From Heterobasidion occidentale (Eukaryota; Basidiomycota; Agaricomycetes; Russulales; Bondarzewiaceae), in the NCBI GenBank assembly GCA_039111635.1, contig JBCAQO010000003.1, forward strand, positions 3,472,001-3,536,000: a DNA stretch of 64,000 bases, written 5' to 3'. The notes under the pieces are model-generated. The model was not told the origin of the DNA. It worked only from the letters and a program-made list of their open reading frames with translations, and made no database searches. Both the position numbers and the translations under genes were made by a program. The number at the start of each line of letters is the position of its first letter. Position 1 is the first letter of the stretch. Below, in pieces: positions 12,059 through 24,509 of the stretch.

Positions 12059-12464
12059 AAGATTGTGAATAAGGGGAATACGAGTGCGAGAGGTCTTCAC
12101 GGCGGCGGTGAGCTGGTGAACGACGACGACGATCTTACATAATGACTGCAAGCAGCATTCTGCTCCAGTCTACCAGATCCAAGGTCGGCGACGAGCCAAG
12201 CACGGCCGTGTAGGAGCTGTACGACAAACAAACAGTGTCAGTCTCATCTAGAGACACTCTCTTCCCTCATCGATCCGAGCACACAAGCAATGAGCAAGAA
12301 ATAATCAGGGATATCACAAAAGGGAAGGTCAAGGAGAGCTCTGCGGGGGCATGTAATCGATGGCGACGACTCGGAAGTGGTGTGGGGCATGAATAAGGGG
12401 TTGGAAGAACACAAAAGGAAAGGAAACGAGAGGGAAATCAGGCAAGAGACGACGGTGCGTACCT

Positions 12465-14097
12465 TCAGCTTGACCTTCTCCTCGTCGATCCTGCCGTGCC
12501 CCTCCTCCGCTTACCGCCACGACGAGGTCCGTTCACCCAGGCCATGAACCATCTCCATGGGTTCGTGTGTCGATCCTCAAAGTCCTTGGCCGGGCAGTTC
12601 TCCTTCTTGTGCCGAGTGATTCCATCGCGGCGCGCGTAGAAGTACAGCTCGCACCAGTCGCACGGGAACTTGCCAAGGTAGTGGACGGTGACGACGTGTC
12701 GCCTGCGGTCGTACTTACGGCGGAATGTCTTGTTGCACGGTACGCAACGCATGATGTCCCCTCCGTAGATGTTCTCGTCAATGACGACGGCTGCCTCGCG
12801 CTGGCTCAGGGTGGTCTCGTCTCCGAGCCTGAGCTGGTCCTCTTCGTCCTCGTCCTCAACAGGCTCGCTGACCTCCTGCTGGTCGTCCGCAGATGGCGAT
12901 GTCGAAGGCCCTCCGCTAGGCAGCGGTACAGGCTCGATGACGAACTCACCTGCGGGGTTGTCCACCCTGTGGGTGGACGTTGTTGATATATCGTTGTGTT
13001 GGTAGAGGGCGTTACCGTCGACCTGTGGTACGACCACAAGTATTGGGTGCAGCCCTCTGGTTGCCTCGACTGGTCCCGGGGCAGGCATGGGCGCGATAGG
13101 CCCGAACCTGCTCTCCAAGGACCAAGTCCCCTCGGTCCCCGCACCGGTCCCAATCTCCGTCTCCATCACCTCGCCTCCTTCCCCTTCACCCTCCCTCGTG
13201 CCCCTCACCGCGCGCGCCCCGACAGCCGCCTCTCCCAGTGCCTCCTCCATCCTTGCCCTCTTTGGAGACGGCGCCTCCTCCGCGTCCGACTCGCGCTTTC
13301 TCGTCTCCCGCCGCAATACCGACGGGTCCCACCGCGGGTCTAGGCGCGCCGCGATGATCGTGCGTGCCATGGCCGCCCAAGGGCCCGTGAAAGGCCCCAC
13401 GGCACCTTCGAGCGCCGAGTGCGTCGACCGTTGGGCGGAGGTCGGTGTGACGCGCGCCATTGAAATAGCGTCGGGGGCGGGATCGGTGGTGGAGGTAATG
13501 GGGGTGGCGGGGGCAGCGGGGGCGGCGGGGGCGGTCGGCGGGGTTCCACGGGGGCGGGGCAGAGTGACCCTGTCGGCATCTCAGGGACGGGCGTGGGAGT
13601 CGGTGCAGGCACATGCTCTGCCCGCCGTTGTGGGGCCGTCTCCGGCGTTGATGTGGACGCCCAGGTCGGCAGGGCAAAAGGGATGGGGGCGGGGAACGGG
13701 GTCGGGGGAGTGACGAATGAAGGAGCGGGGTGGGCGAACGAGACGGGGAAATGCGAGGCCGCGTCGTGCGACCTGAAGCGCGTGTGCGTAGAGAAGGGCT
13801 GGACGTGCCCAGACATATTTTGTGGGACATATAATCCCCTGAGGCTACGCACGACATGCGTATCCTGACAGCGCAGAGGAGCGGATCGTGAGTGGTATTC
13901 TCGACAGAACGAAAGGCAGCTTACCGCCAGCTCGATGTTGAGCTCTTGCTCGTTGTTGTTGTATCGGGACCCTGAGGGCCCCGCGCCAGGAGCTGTGCAC
14001 AAATCATGTCATTAAATAATTCAGCCCTTAGGAACATATACGCACTGGATAATTCATCCTGTGTCCAGGAAGGCCAACCGAACCCGTAACGCGACAT
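12465..14097 (-). pseudogene. Zinc-module protein, copy 3, frameshifted
   Basis: Closest to copy 1. The exon starting at 13864 (DTHVVRSLRGLYVP) is open through the proline-rich part, but near 13548 the reading frame must change by one or two bases for the conserved TSAQRSTHSALEG and all downstream blocks, which lie in another frame from about 13545 to 12465. Around the break, copy 1 reads CCCCGGAAGG and copy 3 CCCCCGTGGAACC, so a small indel in a C-run is the likely cause. No plausible intron spans it. Past the break everything is well kept: PKRARMEE, CVPC-x12-H-x4-H, CDWC-x13-H-x4-C, RWFMAW and a basic tail. An internal ATG at 13460 opens a 331-residue carboxy-terminal product, which could still be made. 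Confidence 0.65.
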
Positions 14098-14098
14098 G

Positions 14099-16440
14099 CT
14101 TGTCGCGTTTGAAGAGGTGTGGAGAGGTTTGTACACCGACTGGTGAATGGTGAGGAAGATCTGAGGAGGCTCGGAAGAGCAGATTGCTAGGCTCCTCCAC
14201 TAGTCAGGCCATCTAGATATACCCCCGCAGTGAGAGCTAATCGACTTCTCGCACGATTCCACGGTGCGCGCACCATGCCTTATTCTCTAGTATTCTATCG
14301 CCTCATAGGTTCGGCCTCGGAACCAGGAATAGGGCCTTGCCATTGTTCGAAGGCGGCAACCCATGGATCAGTGTTTATTACGCACTGAGCACTGCCTCTG
14401 ACAGCGTCGTGCGTGCAAGGCTCATTCTGCCTCATGCCCACGCTCGAGGATAAGGACGTGTTCAAGAGATCAGATGGGTCCGCGTTTCTGGGGTGCGTTG
14501 TGCGTTATCAATTCCCATCTGAACTTTGAAGCCGGGATGGTGCAGGTCTTCTGATGGCGGGAGCGAGTCATCCGGGACAAAGAAAGGACGACGAGGAATT
14601 TACCCACGTCGGGGGAGCCCGCTTACACTGTCGTTTGGTGCCCATTTGGAGTGATTTGTTCGACACAGCCGTCGGTCGGTCTTTGTCTAGCCATCCTTGA
14701 AGAGAATTCGACTCTGTGCATATCTGTCCCGCCATACGAGGTGCCTTTCACCTTTTTCTTCCCTTATTCTTCGTGCCAATACTGCCCCCGGTCTGGATAA
14801 TTCAAATTAGGCCTCGAGGTTGTAGGCGCATCAGGGCGCTTGATTTTAGAGATTTGCCATTGCACACGGCATTATGAAGAACCCCCGCCTTCGAAAATCC
14901 AATCTTCTAGCCACTTCTGAGATCCAGCACAATGCGCTTGTCCCAAATTGTGCACAGGTACGTTTCTTTGCATCTATTTGTCCGTTTTTTTTCTTCACTG
15001 CAGCTTAGCTTCTTGTCAAGTCGTGAGGTATACTCGGGCTGACGGCGTTTGAAAGGGAAGGCGAGCCGACGGTCGCACTGGGTAACAAGAAATCTAATCC
15101 CTGGCACCCGATTCGGTATATTCGAGTGGCGAGGCCAAATATGGGTTCACTCCTGCTTATGGCCTACTAGTCGTTGTCGGAGCTACGCATCGTCGGGTGA
15201 AATATCTTGTCACTCGAACGGTGCCGGCCTGGAACTCGCACGCGTCTATTGCATGCCACTTCATGTCCGCAAATGACATCGTTTCGTACTTTACTCCAAA
15301 CTCAAAGCTCTTCCTTGCATGTAACCACGCTACGTCCTCGCCTGGCTTCTATACCTGACTACCTGATGGCCGATTCATCAACCGCCTCATGCAGCTATGC
15401 AGAGCCTTCGCCGAGTGGTAAAGGGTCCGTGCGCGTGGTCGGGCATTTTTCGCTGTATGAGTGTGTGGAGCTAGGCTTTTGGTCCGTAGCTTTCGTTATG
15501 CGTTTATCTATGAAAATCTTATCGACTATACGAGGGTAACGGCGAGGCGCCTGCATGCCTGCGTAACACGTTCCACCAATTCCAGTTCTCAGTCAATCCG
15601 AGCCCTCCTCGCCTTTGGCCCTCCCCAGTAATTGTGCGCTTTCCATTTACCCAAATTCTTCTCTAACATGCTCACATCACTGTCGTTTTATTGATATCAA
15701 TCTGCCATGAACATCCATCCCTCGCTGAGTGGAACTAGGTCTAATCTTCCCGGATTTGAATCTGGCCGTTGAGAAATCAGCGTGCACACAAGTGATAGAC
15801 GTTTATTGATATTTCTTAAGGAAATATTCGCGAGATAGGTGCACGCGTATGGGTTTGATTTCCGTCGTCGCTTATATCTTATACATTGTTTGAGCTCAGT
15901 TTGAACCATTATGTTAGCTCCTCTGCGTTATGCCAAATTCACAGATGGCGGGACTTGGTAGAGGAGATTTCAGCATATACATTATCTTCGATACAGATTC
16001 TTTACCATCGGAATGAAATTTGGGCGAAAACTAGCATCTCTTGTTCCGTGATGAAAACCAACTATGGCCAACTTCGGAGGCGATTCCTGGCTCGAATCAG
16101 GCAAAGAGAATTCAAGATTATTGTTTTTATCAGTTGGATTCGATAAAACGCGTAATCTTGATAGTAGCGACGAGATATGGTGCGTATGGAACGGTGAAGC
16201 AAACCGCGCCACTCGACGGCAGTGGGTGTTGGAGCGTTGGAGGACAAGTTGAAATGAGCCCGCTGCTCCGATTCGGTTGCCGAATATTATATTCAACCTC
16301 CGTTGGTCTCCTCGGCATCATATTCGACCTCTTCGTGAATGATTGTTTCTCTGAACACTCAAAGTTGCCATTGTCCCGTCTCACATTGACTTTCGCCTAT
16401 TCTGACGTAGCTGGGAAAGAAATTTTCAATAGAAGAAACT
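14099..16440. other. Unit 3 spacer
   Basis: Contains the TATA block of copy 3 (14211-14225), a small plus-strand frame MPTLEDKDVFK (from about 14438), the exon-like minus-strand remnant WDKRIVLDLRSG (about 14910-14955), and the distal block 15750-16440 that leads directly into the ankyrin gene. No intact gene seen. Confidence 0.5.
14211..14225 (-). promoter_or_regulatory. Probable TATA box of zinc-module copy 3
   Basis: GGGTATATCTAGAT on the minus strand, about 115 bp before the ATG at 14097; shared with copies 1, 2 and 5. Confidence 0.55.
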
Positions 16441-17812
16441 GTGACCTTAGCCGCTAGCTACCTCAGTCGATCACCGTTCGCATTGAGGCCCAAGACCATT
16501 CCTGACCCTCTATACTATTCGTACAGTGCAGGATTTCTAGATATTGCAGAATGGCTATTGACTGAAGGTGCAGAGCCCAATGCACAAGGAGGATACTGCG
16601 GCAATGCGCTGCAAGCGGCCACTTATAACGGCCACGAAGCTATTGTGAAACTGCTGCTGGATCGAGGTGCGGAGGTCAACGCACTAGGAAGACAGTTCGG
16701 GAGTGCGCTGCAGGTGGCGTCTGCATCCGGCCATGAAGCTATCGTGCAACTGCTGCTAGATCGAGGTGCGGAGGTCAACACACAAGGTACACATGCCTAT
16801 AATACACTCGAGGCGGCATCTCTTGGTGGCCGTGGCGCCATCGTGCGACTACTGTTGGACCACGGTGCGGAAATCAATGCTGCAGCAGGATGGTCCGGGA
16901 GTGCATTGCAATTGGCATCTGTTGGCGGCCATGAAGCCATCGTGCGACAGCTGCTGGATCAAGGTGCGGAAGCCAATGAATCAGGAGGAGAATATGGAAA
17001 CGCGCTGCAGGCGGCGTGTTCTTTTGGCCATGAAGCCATTGTGCGACTGCTGCTGGATCAAGGTGCGGAGGTCAATGCATCAGGAGGACGGTTCAAGAGT
17101 GCACTGCAGGTGGCGTCTACTCATGGCTATGAAACCATCGTGCAACTGCTGCTGGATCGAGGTGCAGAGGTCAATGCATCAGGAGAGCCGTTGGAGTGCA
17201 TTGCAGGTGGCGTCTACTCGTGGCCATGAAACCATCGTGCAACTGCTGCTGGATCGAGGCGCAGAGGTCAATGCATCAGGAGAGTACGAAGGTGCGCTGC
17301 AGGTGGCGTATGATCGTGGCTATCAAGCCATCGTACAACTTCTGCTGGATCGAGGCGGAGGTCAACACATCAAAGGGATCGTACGGGACGACTGCGCTAC
17401 AGGCGGGCATCTGCACGTGGCCATGAAGGCATCGTGAAATTACTGCTAGACCGAGACGCAAAGGTCAATACACCAGGGGGATTTTACGGAAGTGCACTTC
17501 ACGCAGCGTCTTTCAAAGGCTACAAAGCTGTTGTGCTTCTGCTGTTATATCGAGGTGCAGAGTACAATGAACAAGGTGGACAGTGTGGAAGTGTTGCGAG
17601 ATGTATTAACTCCTGTATCGCGCTTTGATCCCAGACGGCGCAGAACCAGAGAGGTGATGCAGATATTATGGGACGCGGGCGCCAGGCTCTACACCATGCC
17701 GTCCGAGGCACATTCGGAGGAATATATCTCTCAGCTGCCAGAGAAGGACTTGATGATGGCCGAAGGGAACGCACAATCTCCGGAAACGCGCACCACTAGG
17801 CGACGAAGCTAG
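16441..17812 (+). pseudogene. Ankyrin-repeat protein, frameshifted
   Basis: About ten to eleven consecutive 34-residue ankyrin repeats, each with the GHEAIVxLLLDRGAEVNA pattern, coded by a 102-bp DNA repeat. The first frame (16441-17229) holds seven repeats. It then breaks near 17190 (one base lost relative to neighbouring repeats), near 17360 (two bases lost, where other repeats read gaggtgcggag), near 17405 (one G gained) and near 17590. Repeat consensus continues after each break, so one ancestral gene is being read. After the last repeat a non-repeat tail ends in RTTRRRS. In fungi such arrays often follow a NACHT NTPase in NLR-like proteins; no NACHT is visible upstream, where array spacer starts. 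The open part may still give a 262-residue ankyrin protein. Confidence 0.75.
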
Positions 17813-17814
17813 TC

Positions 17815-20225
17815 TTGAACATGGAATAAAGGACATTATGTATGGATCGAATCACATACTTCGTCACCGAGTAAAGTAGCCGGTTAATTACGACGCTGTA
17901 GATACAGGAGGGACGGAGCGTCGATATAGAGAAGTGCTGAACTGTGAACAAGCAAGGGTGTGAAGTACGGGCTTTGTAAGAGATCGCTGCATGTTGAGAC
18001 CGCAGGGCGATGTGAGTGACCGGTTTGCAGATGTACAGGTAAATCTGTAGATAATTGAGTGGAACCTAAATGCTTTTCTCGTCATCACTCCGACAGGCAT
18101 TTAAAACGCGTCCATGAGATGGAAATATCATAGTCATAGATCAAAGAACGAACGTACAGATAAGGAGTATTAAAAGTCTGACCTGTGATCAGGAGATCGC
18201 CAAACCTACGTACTCCACTACTTTCCCGCGCGCCGGGTGACACCTTGCTCTGAACGCGCAATAACGACCCTAGCTCTACCCTGCTGCGCCCTTCACTGAC
18301 AAATAGCATCCATGCTCACCTCTTCTTGCTTCCTGCTGGAGATGTGGCTAGATCTGCACATGGATTTGAAGTAAGGACACCTTGAATATGTAATTAGCGG
18401 ATGGCTATCAGGGAACATCCTGTAGCCGCACGCAAGCATCTTATCATCCTTTCAAAATCCACTTCGGAGCTCCACCGTCCCATTCCCGCTTGGGCGCGAT
18501 GCGCTTGTAGCAGACAGCCTGCAGAAGAATGAAACACACGGAGTTGATGAATTTGTGTTTGTTGTTCACAATGATATGAGCGACAGTAAGAGAATAGACA
18601 AGTGATCAATACATTGCGCAAATAGACACGCGGGAACCAGACACGGACCGATTGTGCACCCTCGCAAAGAATGCGCATCTGCTTTAGATATCCTTGGTGT
18701 GGACGCGTCGGCGTATTTCCCCAGAAAATATGCTTTGCGGGGGCCATTGCACCGTGTTCAAGAGCGCCATAAATTTCGCCATGGTTATGTCAGTAAGTAG
18801 GTTTGATAATTCCGGAGCAATTTTGAATTCGTGAGATGGATCAGGTGTCAAAGACAAACCTCTTCATACCGCACTGAAATGTCGCTCCGATGCGTGAGTG
18901 GTTCTTTCGCATCGGCGTGCTAGCGCTGAGCGTTGAGTGCCTGCCGGAGTCGAGCAAAGTTATACTGATGCTTGTGCGTGAGAAGGAGTGCGCTATGGCC
19001 GACCTAAAAAAAACCCAGACGCGTGCAATGTTATTTGAAGGCGGGGTATATCTATATCAAGGACGCTGCCGCCGCCGTGTGGAATAGAGTACTTGTAGGT
19101 CCTTCATGACTCCAGCAAATGAACGAGTTCGATGTGCCGCGGCCGTTTGGACGATGAATGCGCACTGGTGGTTGTGGTATGCAGGGTTAAGGTGCCGGCG
19201 CCACATTGTTGTCGTCATTGTCATGGACGTGCTGTTGAAGTGGTCGTGGTGGACGTTGGCGTCGATATACAGTCGATATACTCGCGTTGATCGGCAACTG
19301 AGGCGCTGTCGGAGCCTACCAAGCCGGCTTTAGCCGGCACTGGAGACATGAGCGCTTGAGCGCCCAGAGCATCGGTCATCATAAAGGACCATCTACGTCT
19401 GTCAAGTTTAGGATCAATTGAAAGACAAACATATCGGAGGGCACAGGACACCGATCTCAAGAAAAAGAGGTGCTAGTTTACCAGCCAGCTCCTGTCACAC
19501 CAAACCTTCAAGTACGCTGGTTCGCTCGTTACATGGCAAACAGTGCATTCAACGCAGATTTTCAGCCCAGTTTCTCGATAGTATCTCGGTGCGCACTCTT
19601 GGAACTATCATCTTCCCTGGTTATATCGTATCTTAACTTGATTTACCAGCGTTTAGTAGCCTTGCTCTTTTCAGCTCTACTCCCAGTCTCCCTCGTCTCC
19701 GCTCATTCTCAACACGTTCCTCGCCTTTTCTTTGCTAGTGCCACTCTCACTGGCTGAAGATTGAACTTCAGCAACTTTCTGGATGTTTTACATATCACGA
19801 ACAGCGTGCAGGCCACAATCTGAGCGATGCTAGGAGGGGCTTGTGGAATGTGACACCCCCGGTTTCGGTTGGAGGAAGGAAGCTCCTGAGGGCGTCGAGC
19901 CAATTCAAGATATAGGTAACGTGCGGGTATATGTCGTATTTATCTTGGGAGTATGACACTTTCCCTCAAATGCGGAACAAGAAACCCTGATGATACCTCG
20001 ACGCTTGCTTGCGAAGGCTGCGAGGGAGCTCGGATGTCAATCTCCTCGGTCGATGTGACTCAAAGTGTGTGTGTCGTAGTCTTGAACGGCGCGTTTATAA
20101 TGCGTTGCTTTGCGCCCCACCTCCCGCCATCCACTAGTAAAACTGAGATTCCTCTAGGTCGGAAGCAGGTCTACTCGCAACCAGCATTGCTGCAAGAAAC
20201 AAATAATGCCAATCGAACTGGAATA
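17815..20225. other. Intergenic stretch with little support for genes
   Basis: No homology seen except the candidate terminal exon at 18444-18518. A conserved promoter-like A-run and TATATCTATATC (19045-19060) are present but have no assignable gene. Confidence 0.45.
18444..18518 (-). other. Possible terminal exon of an unknown gene
   Basis: After a CTGCAG acceptor the minus strand reads 24 codons, YKRIAPKREWDGGAPKWILK within it, then TGA. The basic, tryptophan-containing sequence looks like a real protein end, but the upstream exons are not resolved: one frame before it reads GPRKAYFLGKYADAS (about 18735-18690). Family not recognised; it may be a fragment. Confidence 0.3.
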
Positions 20226-20399
20226 CTCCCTCACCCTCATCGATCCGAGCCAAAACCCGAAAGTGATAACTCAGGAGAGACACCGTGAAGGGGCAGTCGA
20301 AGGCGAGTGGACGATCGATAATGACGACGCGGGAACTGTGTGGGGTGCGACAGGGCAGAGATGGGCGCAAAACAAAAAGATCAAGACGAATGCGAGACA

Positions 20400-21310
20400 A
20401 AGAGCAAGCACAGTGCGTGACCTTCATCTTCAGGTCGCTATCGGCGACGATCCCGCCGCGCCTCTATCTCTATTGTCGTTGAGCCATCCGGTTCGTTCGC
20501 CAGGCCTCCAACAACCCTTGGCGATGTGCCCTCTGCGGTCGTGCTTGCGGCAGAACCATTTATCGCACGGCTCAAAGCGAAACTCATCCTCACGAGGCTG
20601 ACCTCATCTGCAAGCTCTCGTCGCGCTGCTCGTTCTGTTCTTCGTGATACTGATAGGGATTGTAAGGCGCACCAGCTGCGTCGTGGCCGTCCTCAGGCGT
20701 CGAAGGCCCTCTGCTTGACAACTTGCAGCCTCCATGACGAGCTCACCCATGGGGTTGTCCAACCCCGTGGCTGGACGTCGTTGATGTGATGTTGTTTGTA
20801 GAGACGGGCATTGGCGTGGACCTGGGGAGTGATCACAGGCATTGGGCGCAGCTCTCAGCTGCCTCGGCTCGCTTTGGGGTAAGCATAGGCACGATGCGCC
20901 TGTCTAGCCTTCGAAACATAGGCTTCTCGCGCCGTCCCGCCGACCTTCATGTCTACTGTCTTTCCTTGATCCCCCCCGCAGTCGCCTCTCGCCGCATTCT
21001 CTATCCTTTCCCTATCAAGTGGCAGCTTCTCTCCGAATCCTGTACGCGCTCTCGCATCCTCTATGCACTCTCTCGCCGCTCGCCGCACTGCCGCTCGGTT
21101 CTCCCGCAGGTCGAGGCCCTCCGCTTGCCAGCATTACAGGCTCGATGACGAACTCACCTGCGGGGTTGTCCACCCTGTAGGTGGACGTTGTTGATCTAGT
21201 GTTGTGTGAGTGAAGGGCGTTGTCGTAAACCTGTGGGAGGACCACAGGCATCTGGCGCTGCTCACCAGCTACATTTACTGGCCCCGGAAGCCGGGGCCAA
21301 GCTGAGATGA
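20400..21310 (-). pseudogene. Two zinc-module gene relics in tandem (copy 4a, 4b)
   Basis: The region contains two separate pieces of the middle of the zinc-module gene. Piece 4a (about 20400-20930) still aligns along 'tggacgtcgttgatgtgatg' and the 'cacaggcattgggcgcagct' block; piece 4b (about 21100-21310) repeats the same two blocks, better preserved (DNPAGEFVIEP in frame). Both lack intact zinc modules, and 4a has lost its reading frame. The downstream flank at 20237 is nevertheless intact, which marks the place of a collapsed unit. Confidence 0.7.
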
Positions 21311-21319
21311 GAAGGCAGG

Positions 21320-22540
21320 GAGCAAAGATCCTGTCACGTGCGCACCCATCTCGTATAAGGGACCTCAAGGGAGAATTAAGAGCGTCGAACCTATTCAAGG
21401 TATAGGATGCCATCAATGTCTTGGGGGTCTGGCACTTTTCCCCGCATGCGGAACCGGGCACACTGGTACCACCTTGGTACTCGCTTCGTAAACGCTGCAG
21501 GAGAAGCTCAAGGGTCAGTGGATATGACTGAACATCGCGCCATAGTCGAATGGTACGGCATGCGGAAGGCGCTGTTGCACATCGCGAAATGAAAGCACAG
21601 AATACTTATGTACGCGTCGTTGGTTCTGGAATGGCATCGAATGACGCAGCTATCTAGTGTTGGCTACTCCGGTGCTGTGCAAAATCTATTTGTGCCCTTG
21701 ATTATTATTCCTTGCACACACCTTGCACCTTCACCGGTCGAGAATCGCCATGTCGAAGAAGCGTGGCAAGGCCAGGCGAGCAGCATTTCATTCACCTTAT
21801 GACGATTATTCGCAGCTCCTAATTTGTGACTGACCTGGATACGAGTAGACCGTCAATGTCGCGGCGGCCATGGTGATGCTCGTAGTCGTGCTGCATCTGT
21901 ATGAAAAGGTCATTCAATATCCATCCCGCCTCGTTGACATCTCTTCTGCAGAGGGAAGAGTATATGAATGTGTCACACCACATCTAATTCAAAGCGCTGC
22001 CCATCTCATGCGAAGTGATATGTTTGTAGCTGCGACAAGTCACTTATGTGTGGGTCCTCGGCTATGATCAAATATGCGGTATATGACTGGTATATCTCGC
22101 TGTCCAAGAACATATCACAACGAAGTCACGGACTCCGATGAAGAGTAGAAGAGAGGATCTGAGGAAAATAAAATGGAAACAGTGCACGTAGACGAAGCCT
22201 TTATCGTTTCACTTCGAAGACATCCTTCGAATTGCGGCATGGTGAGGATAGGAAAAAAACGAAATATAGATAGAACCCTATGGGAATCACAGATAGCGTA
22301 CTGCGAATCATGATATCGGAAATATCGTGGACGGAAAGGGGAGATATAAGTACGAAGAGTCCTTCATGCCGACGCCGAGCTGGTAAAGCACGCGCCTAGA
22401 CGGGCTGACTCTACTGAAGCGTGCCTTACATAATTTGTAGAAGCAGCTTTCTCCACCTGCTCCCACTCAGTCCTCCAGGTCCGTACAAGTGGACTACGAA
22501 CCTCTATGAACAGTGAACCAGGGATTCTGCAGGGAACAAC
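21320..22540. other. Spacer between relic unit and unit 5
   Basis: The stretch from about 22330 matches left flanks of units 1-3. The rest shows no recognised feature. Confidence 0.45.
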
Positions 22541-22783
22541 TGGCGTCAGCAACTATCACACTCTCGCACCCTCATCGATCCGAGCCAAAAGCACAAGGCA
22601 ATAAACCGGCAGCAATGTCGTGAAAGGGAATGCGAAGACGAGTGTGTAATCGATAACGATGCGGCAACCGTGTGGGGTACGAGAGGGAAAGGTTGGGCGC
22701 AACATAAAAGAGAAGAGAACGAAAGGGAGAGTGGGTGAAAGATAATGGTGCGTACCTCCGACGATCCCGCCGCACCTCTATTC

Positions 22784-24373
22784 CTACCGCCACCCCGAGG
22801 GTCCACTCAGCCAGGCCATGAACCACCTCATCGGGTTCGTGTGCCGATCCTCAAACTTCCTAGCCGGGCAATTTTCACTCTTGTGACGAGTCACCCCATC
22901 AGGGCGCGCGTAGAAGAAGATGTCGCACCAGTCGCACTGGAACTTGTCAACGTAGTGGATGGTGACGACGTGCCGTCTGCGGTCGTATGTGCGCGTGAAC
23001 GACTTGTTGCATGGGAGGCAGCGCAGTGGGTCCCCGCCGAAGATCTTCTCGTCGATCACGACGGCGGCCTCGCGCTTACTGAGGCTAGACTCGACTCCGA
23101 GCTGGTGTTGGTGCTCATCATGATCGTACTCGTGAGGCCCGCTGTTCTCGCCTTGGCTACCCGCAGGCATCCATATCGAAGGCCCTCCGCTTGCCAGCAT
23201 AACAGGCTCGATGACGAACTCACCTGCGGGGTTGTCCACCCTGTGGGTGGACGTTGTTGATGTCATGTTGTGTGATTGAAGGGCGTTGTCGTAGGCCTGT
23301 GGGATGACCACAGGCATCTGACGCAGCCCTCCAGCTACTTCGACTGGCCACGGGGCAGGCTTCGGCGCGGTACGCCTGTTCCTGGTCTCCCGAGACCAAG
23401 TCCTCTCGCTCCCCTCCCTCCATTCTCCTCTCCCGCCCTCCTTCGCATTTCCTTCCTCCTTCCCTCCCTCGTGCCTACTCCCGCCATGCACCTCCCTCCC
23501 CATAGCAGTTGCCTCTCCCACAACCCGCTCTAGCCTGGCCCTTTTTGGCTGCTGCTGCTCCTCCGCCATATCCCACGCGCGTTTCCTCGTCGATGGCCAT
23601 ACCGCCACTGCTGCCCGGGGCGGGTTGAAGCGCTCCGTGTCGATGAAGGGCCCCGCAAAGAGGTCCACTGCATCCTGCGACTCCATGGTTGCCCTTCGCG
23701 CACCGGTCGGAATAGAGCGCATCACGTATGGGGCGTGGGTGGTGAGTGCGGAGTAGGTGATGGGTGGAGCGGGGGGCGGGAGTTGCACCGGGGCTAGGAT
23801 GGGCTGCCATGTCAGCATTTGGGTGGGCATGGGCATGAGCGTTGGTGCGTCTGTGGGGAAGGCAGGTGCCTGGTAGTAAGGGGCCAGCGGCCCTGGTGTG
23901 GAGGTGGAGGCCCAGGCAGGCCATACATCACGGATTCGGTCGAGAAAGGGGGGCAGAGTAGAGCAGGGAAAGGGAGACAGGAGAGGGCTGGGGACAGGGC
24001 CACGCTGTGGCGGAGGGGCGGGGAACAGAGAGCCCGTCACACGCGCACTTGAGCGCGCGCGCGTGTTGAAGTGCTGGGTATACCCAGCATCGTATGGGGG
24101 AACAAGAGCTCCCCCATGGCTGCGTGCGACACGCACGTTCTGAAAGTGAAAAGGAGCAGCTCGTGAGTGGCGCTGTCAAAATACCATAACGAAGGGATGT
24201 TCACTACCAAATTTTCACTGAGCTCTTGCTCAGTATGGTTGGATCGGGACCATGAAGGCCCCGCGCCAGGAGCTGCATGTCGCGTTAAGAAATTTCAAGA
24301 CCCCACAAGATATGTACCTACTCGAGAATCCTTCCTGGTTCCAGGAAGGCCAGCCGGGTGGGTACCGTGACAT
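22784..24373 (-). CDS. Proline-rich protein with C2H2 + C2HC zinc modules, copy 5
   Basis: The most divergent full-length copy. The large exon (24139-22784, about 451 codons) starts after a TTTCAG acceptor with NVRVARS and is open throughout. The proline-rich part differs strongly from copies 1-3, the basic block is PKRARLER, and the zinc modules are CLPC-x12-H-x4-H and CDWC-x13-H-x4-C, followed by RWFMAWLSGPSGWR as in copy 2. The head ATG at 24373 (PGWPSWNQEG) is followed by a possible GTACAT...CAG intron. The head is poorly conserved (a SSRY sequence replaces SSAY), so the start is the least certain of the set. Confidence 0.65.
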
Positions 24374-24493
24374 GCCAGCTCGTCACGTTCGATGAAGTGT
24401 AGAAATATCTGTACTCTGACTGGTGATTGACGAGGGAGAAATGGTGAGGCTCGAAGGGGTAGTCGACTGTTAGGCTCCTCCCCTCGTCAGGCC

Positions 24494-24506
24494 ATCCAGA
24501 TATACC
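24494..24506 (-). promoter_or_regulatory. Probable TATA box of zinc-module copy 5
   Basis: GGGTATATCTGGAT on the minus strand, about 125 bp before the head ATG; one substitution relative to the other copies. Confidence 0.5.
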
Positions 24507-24509
24507 CCC

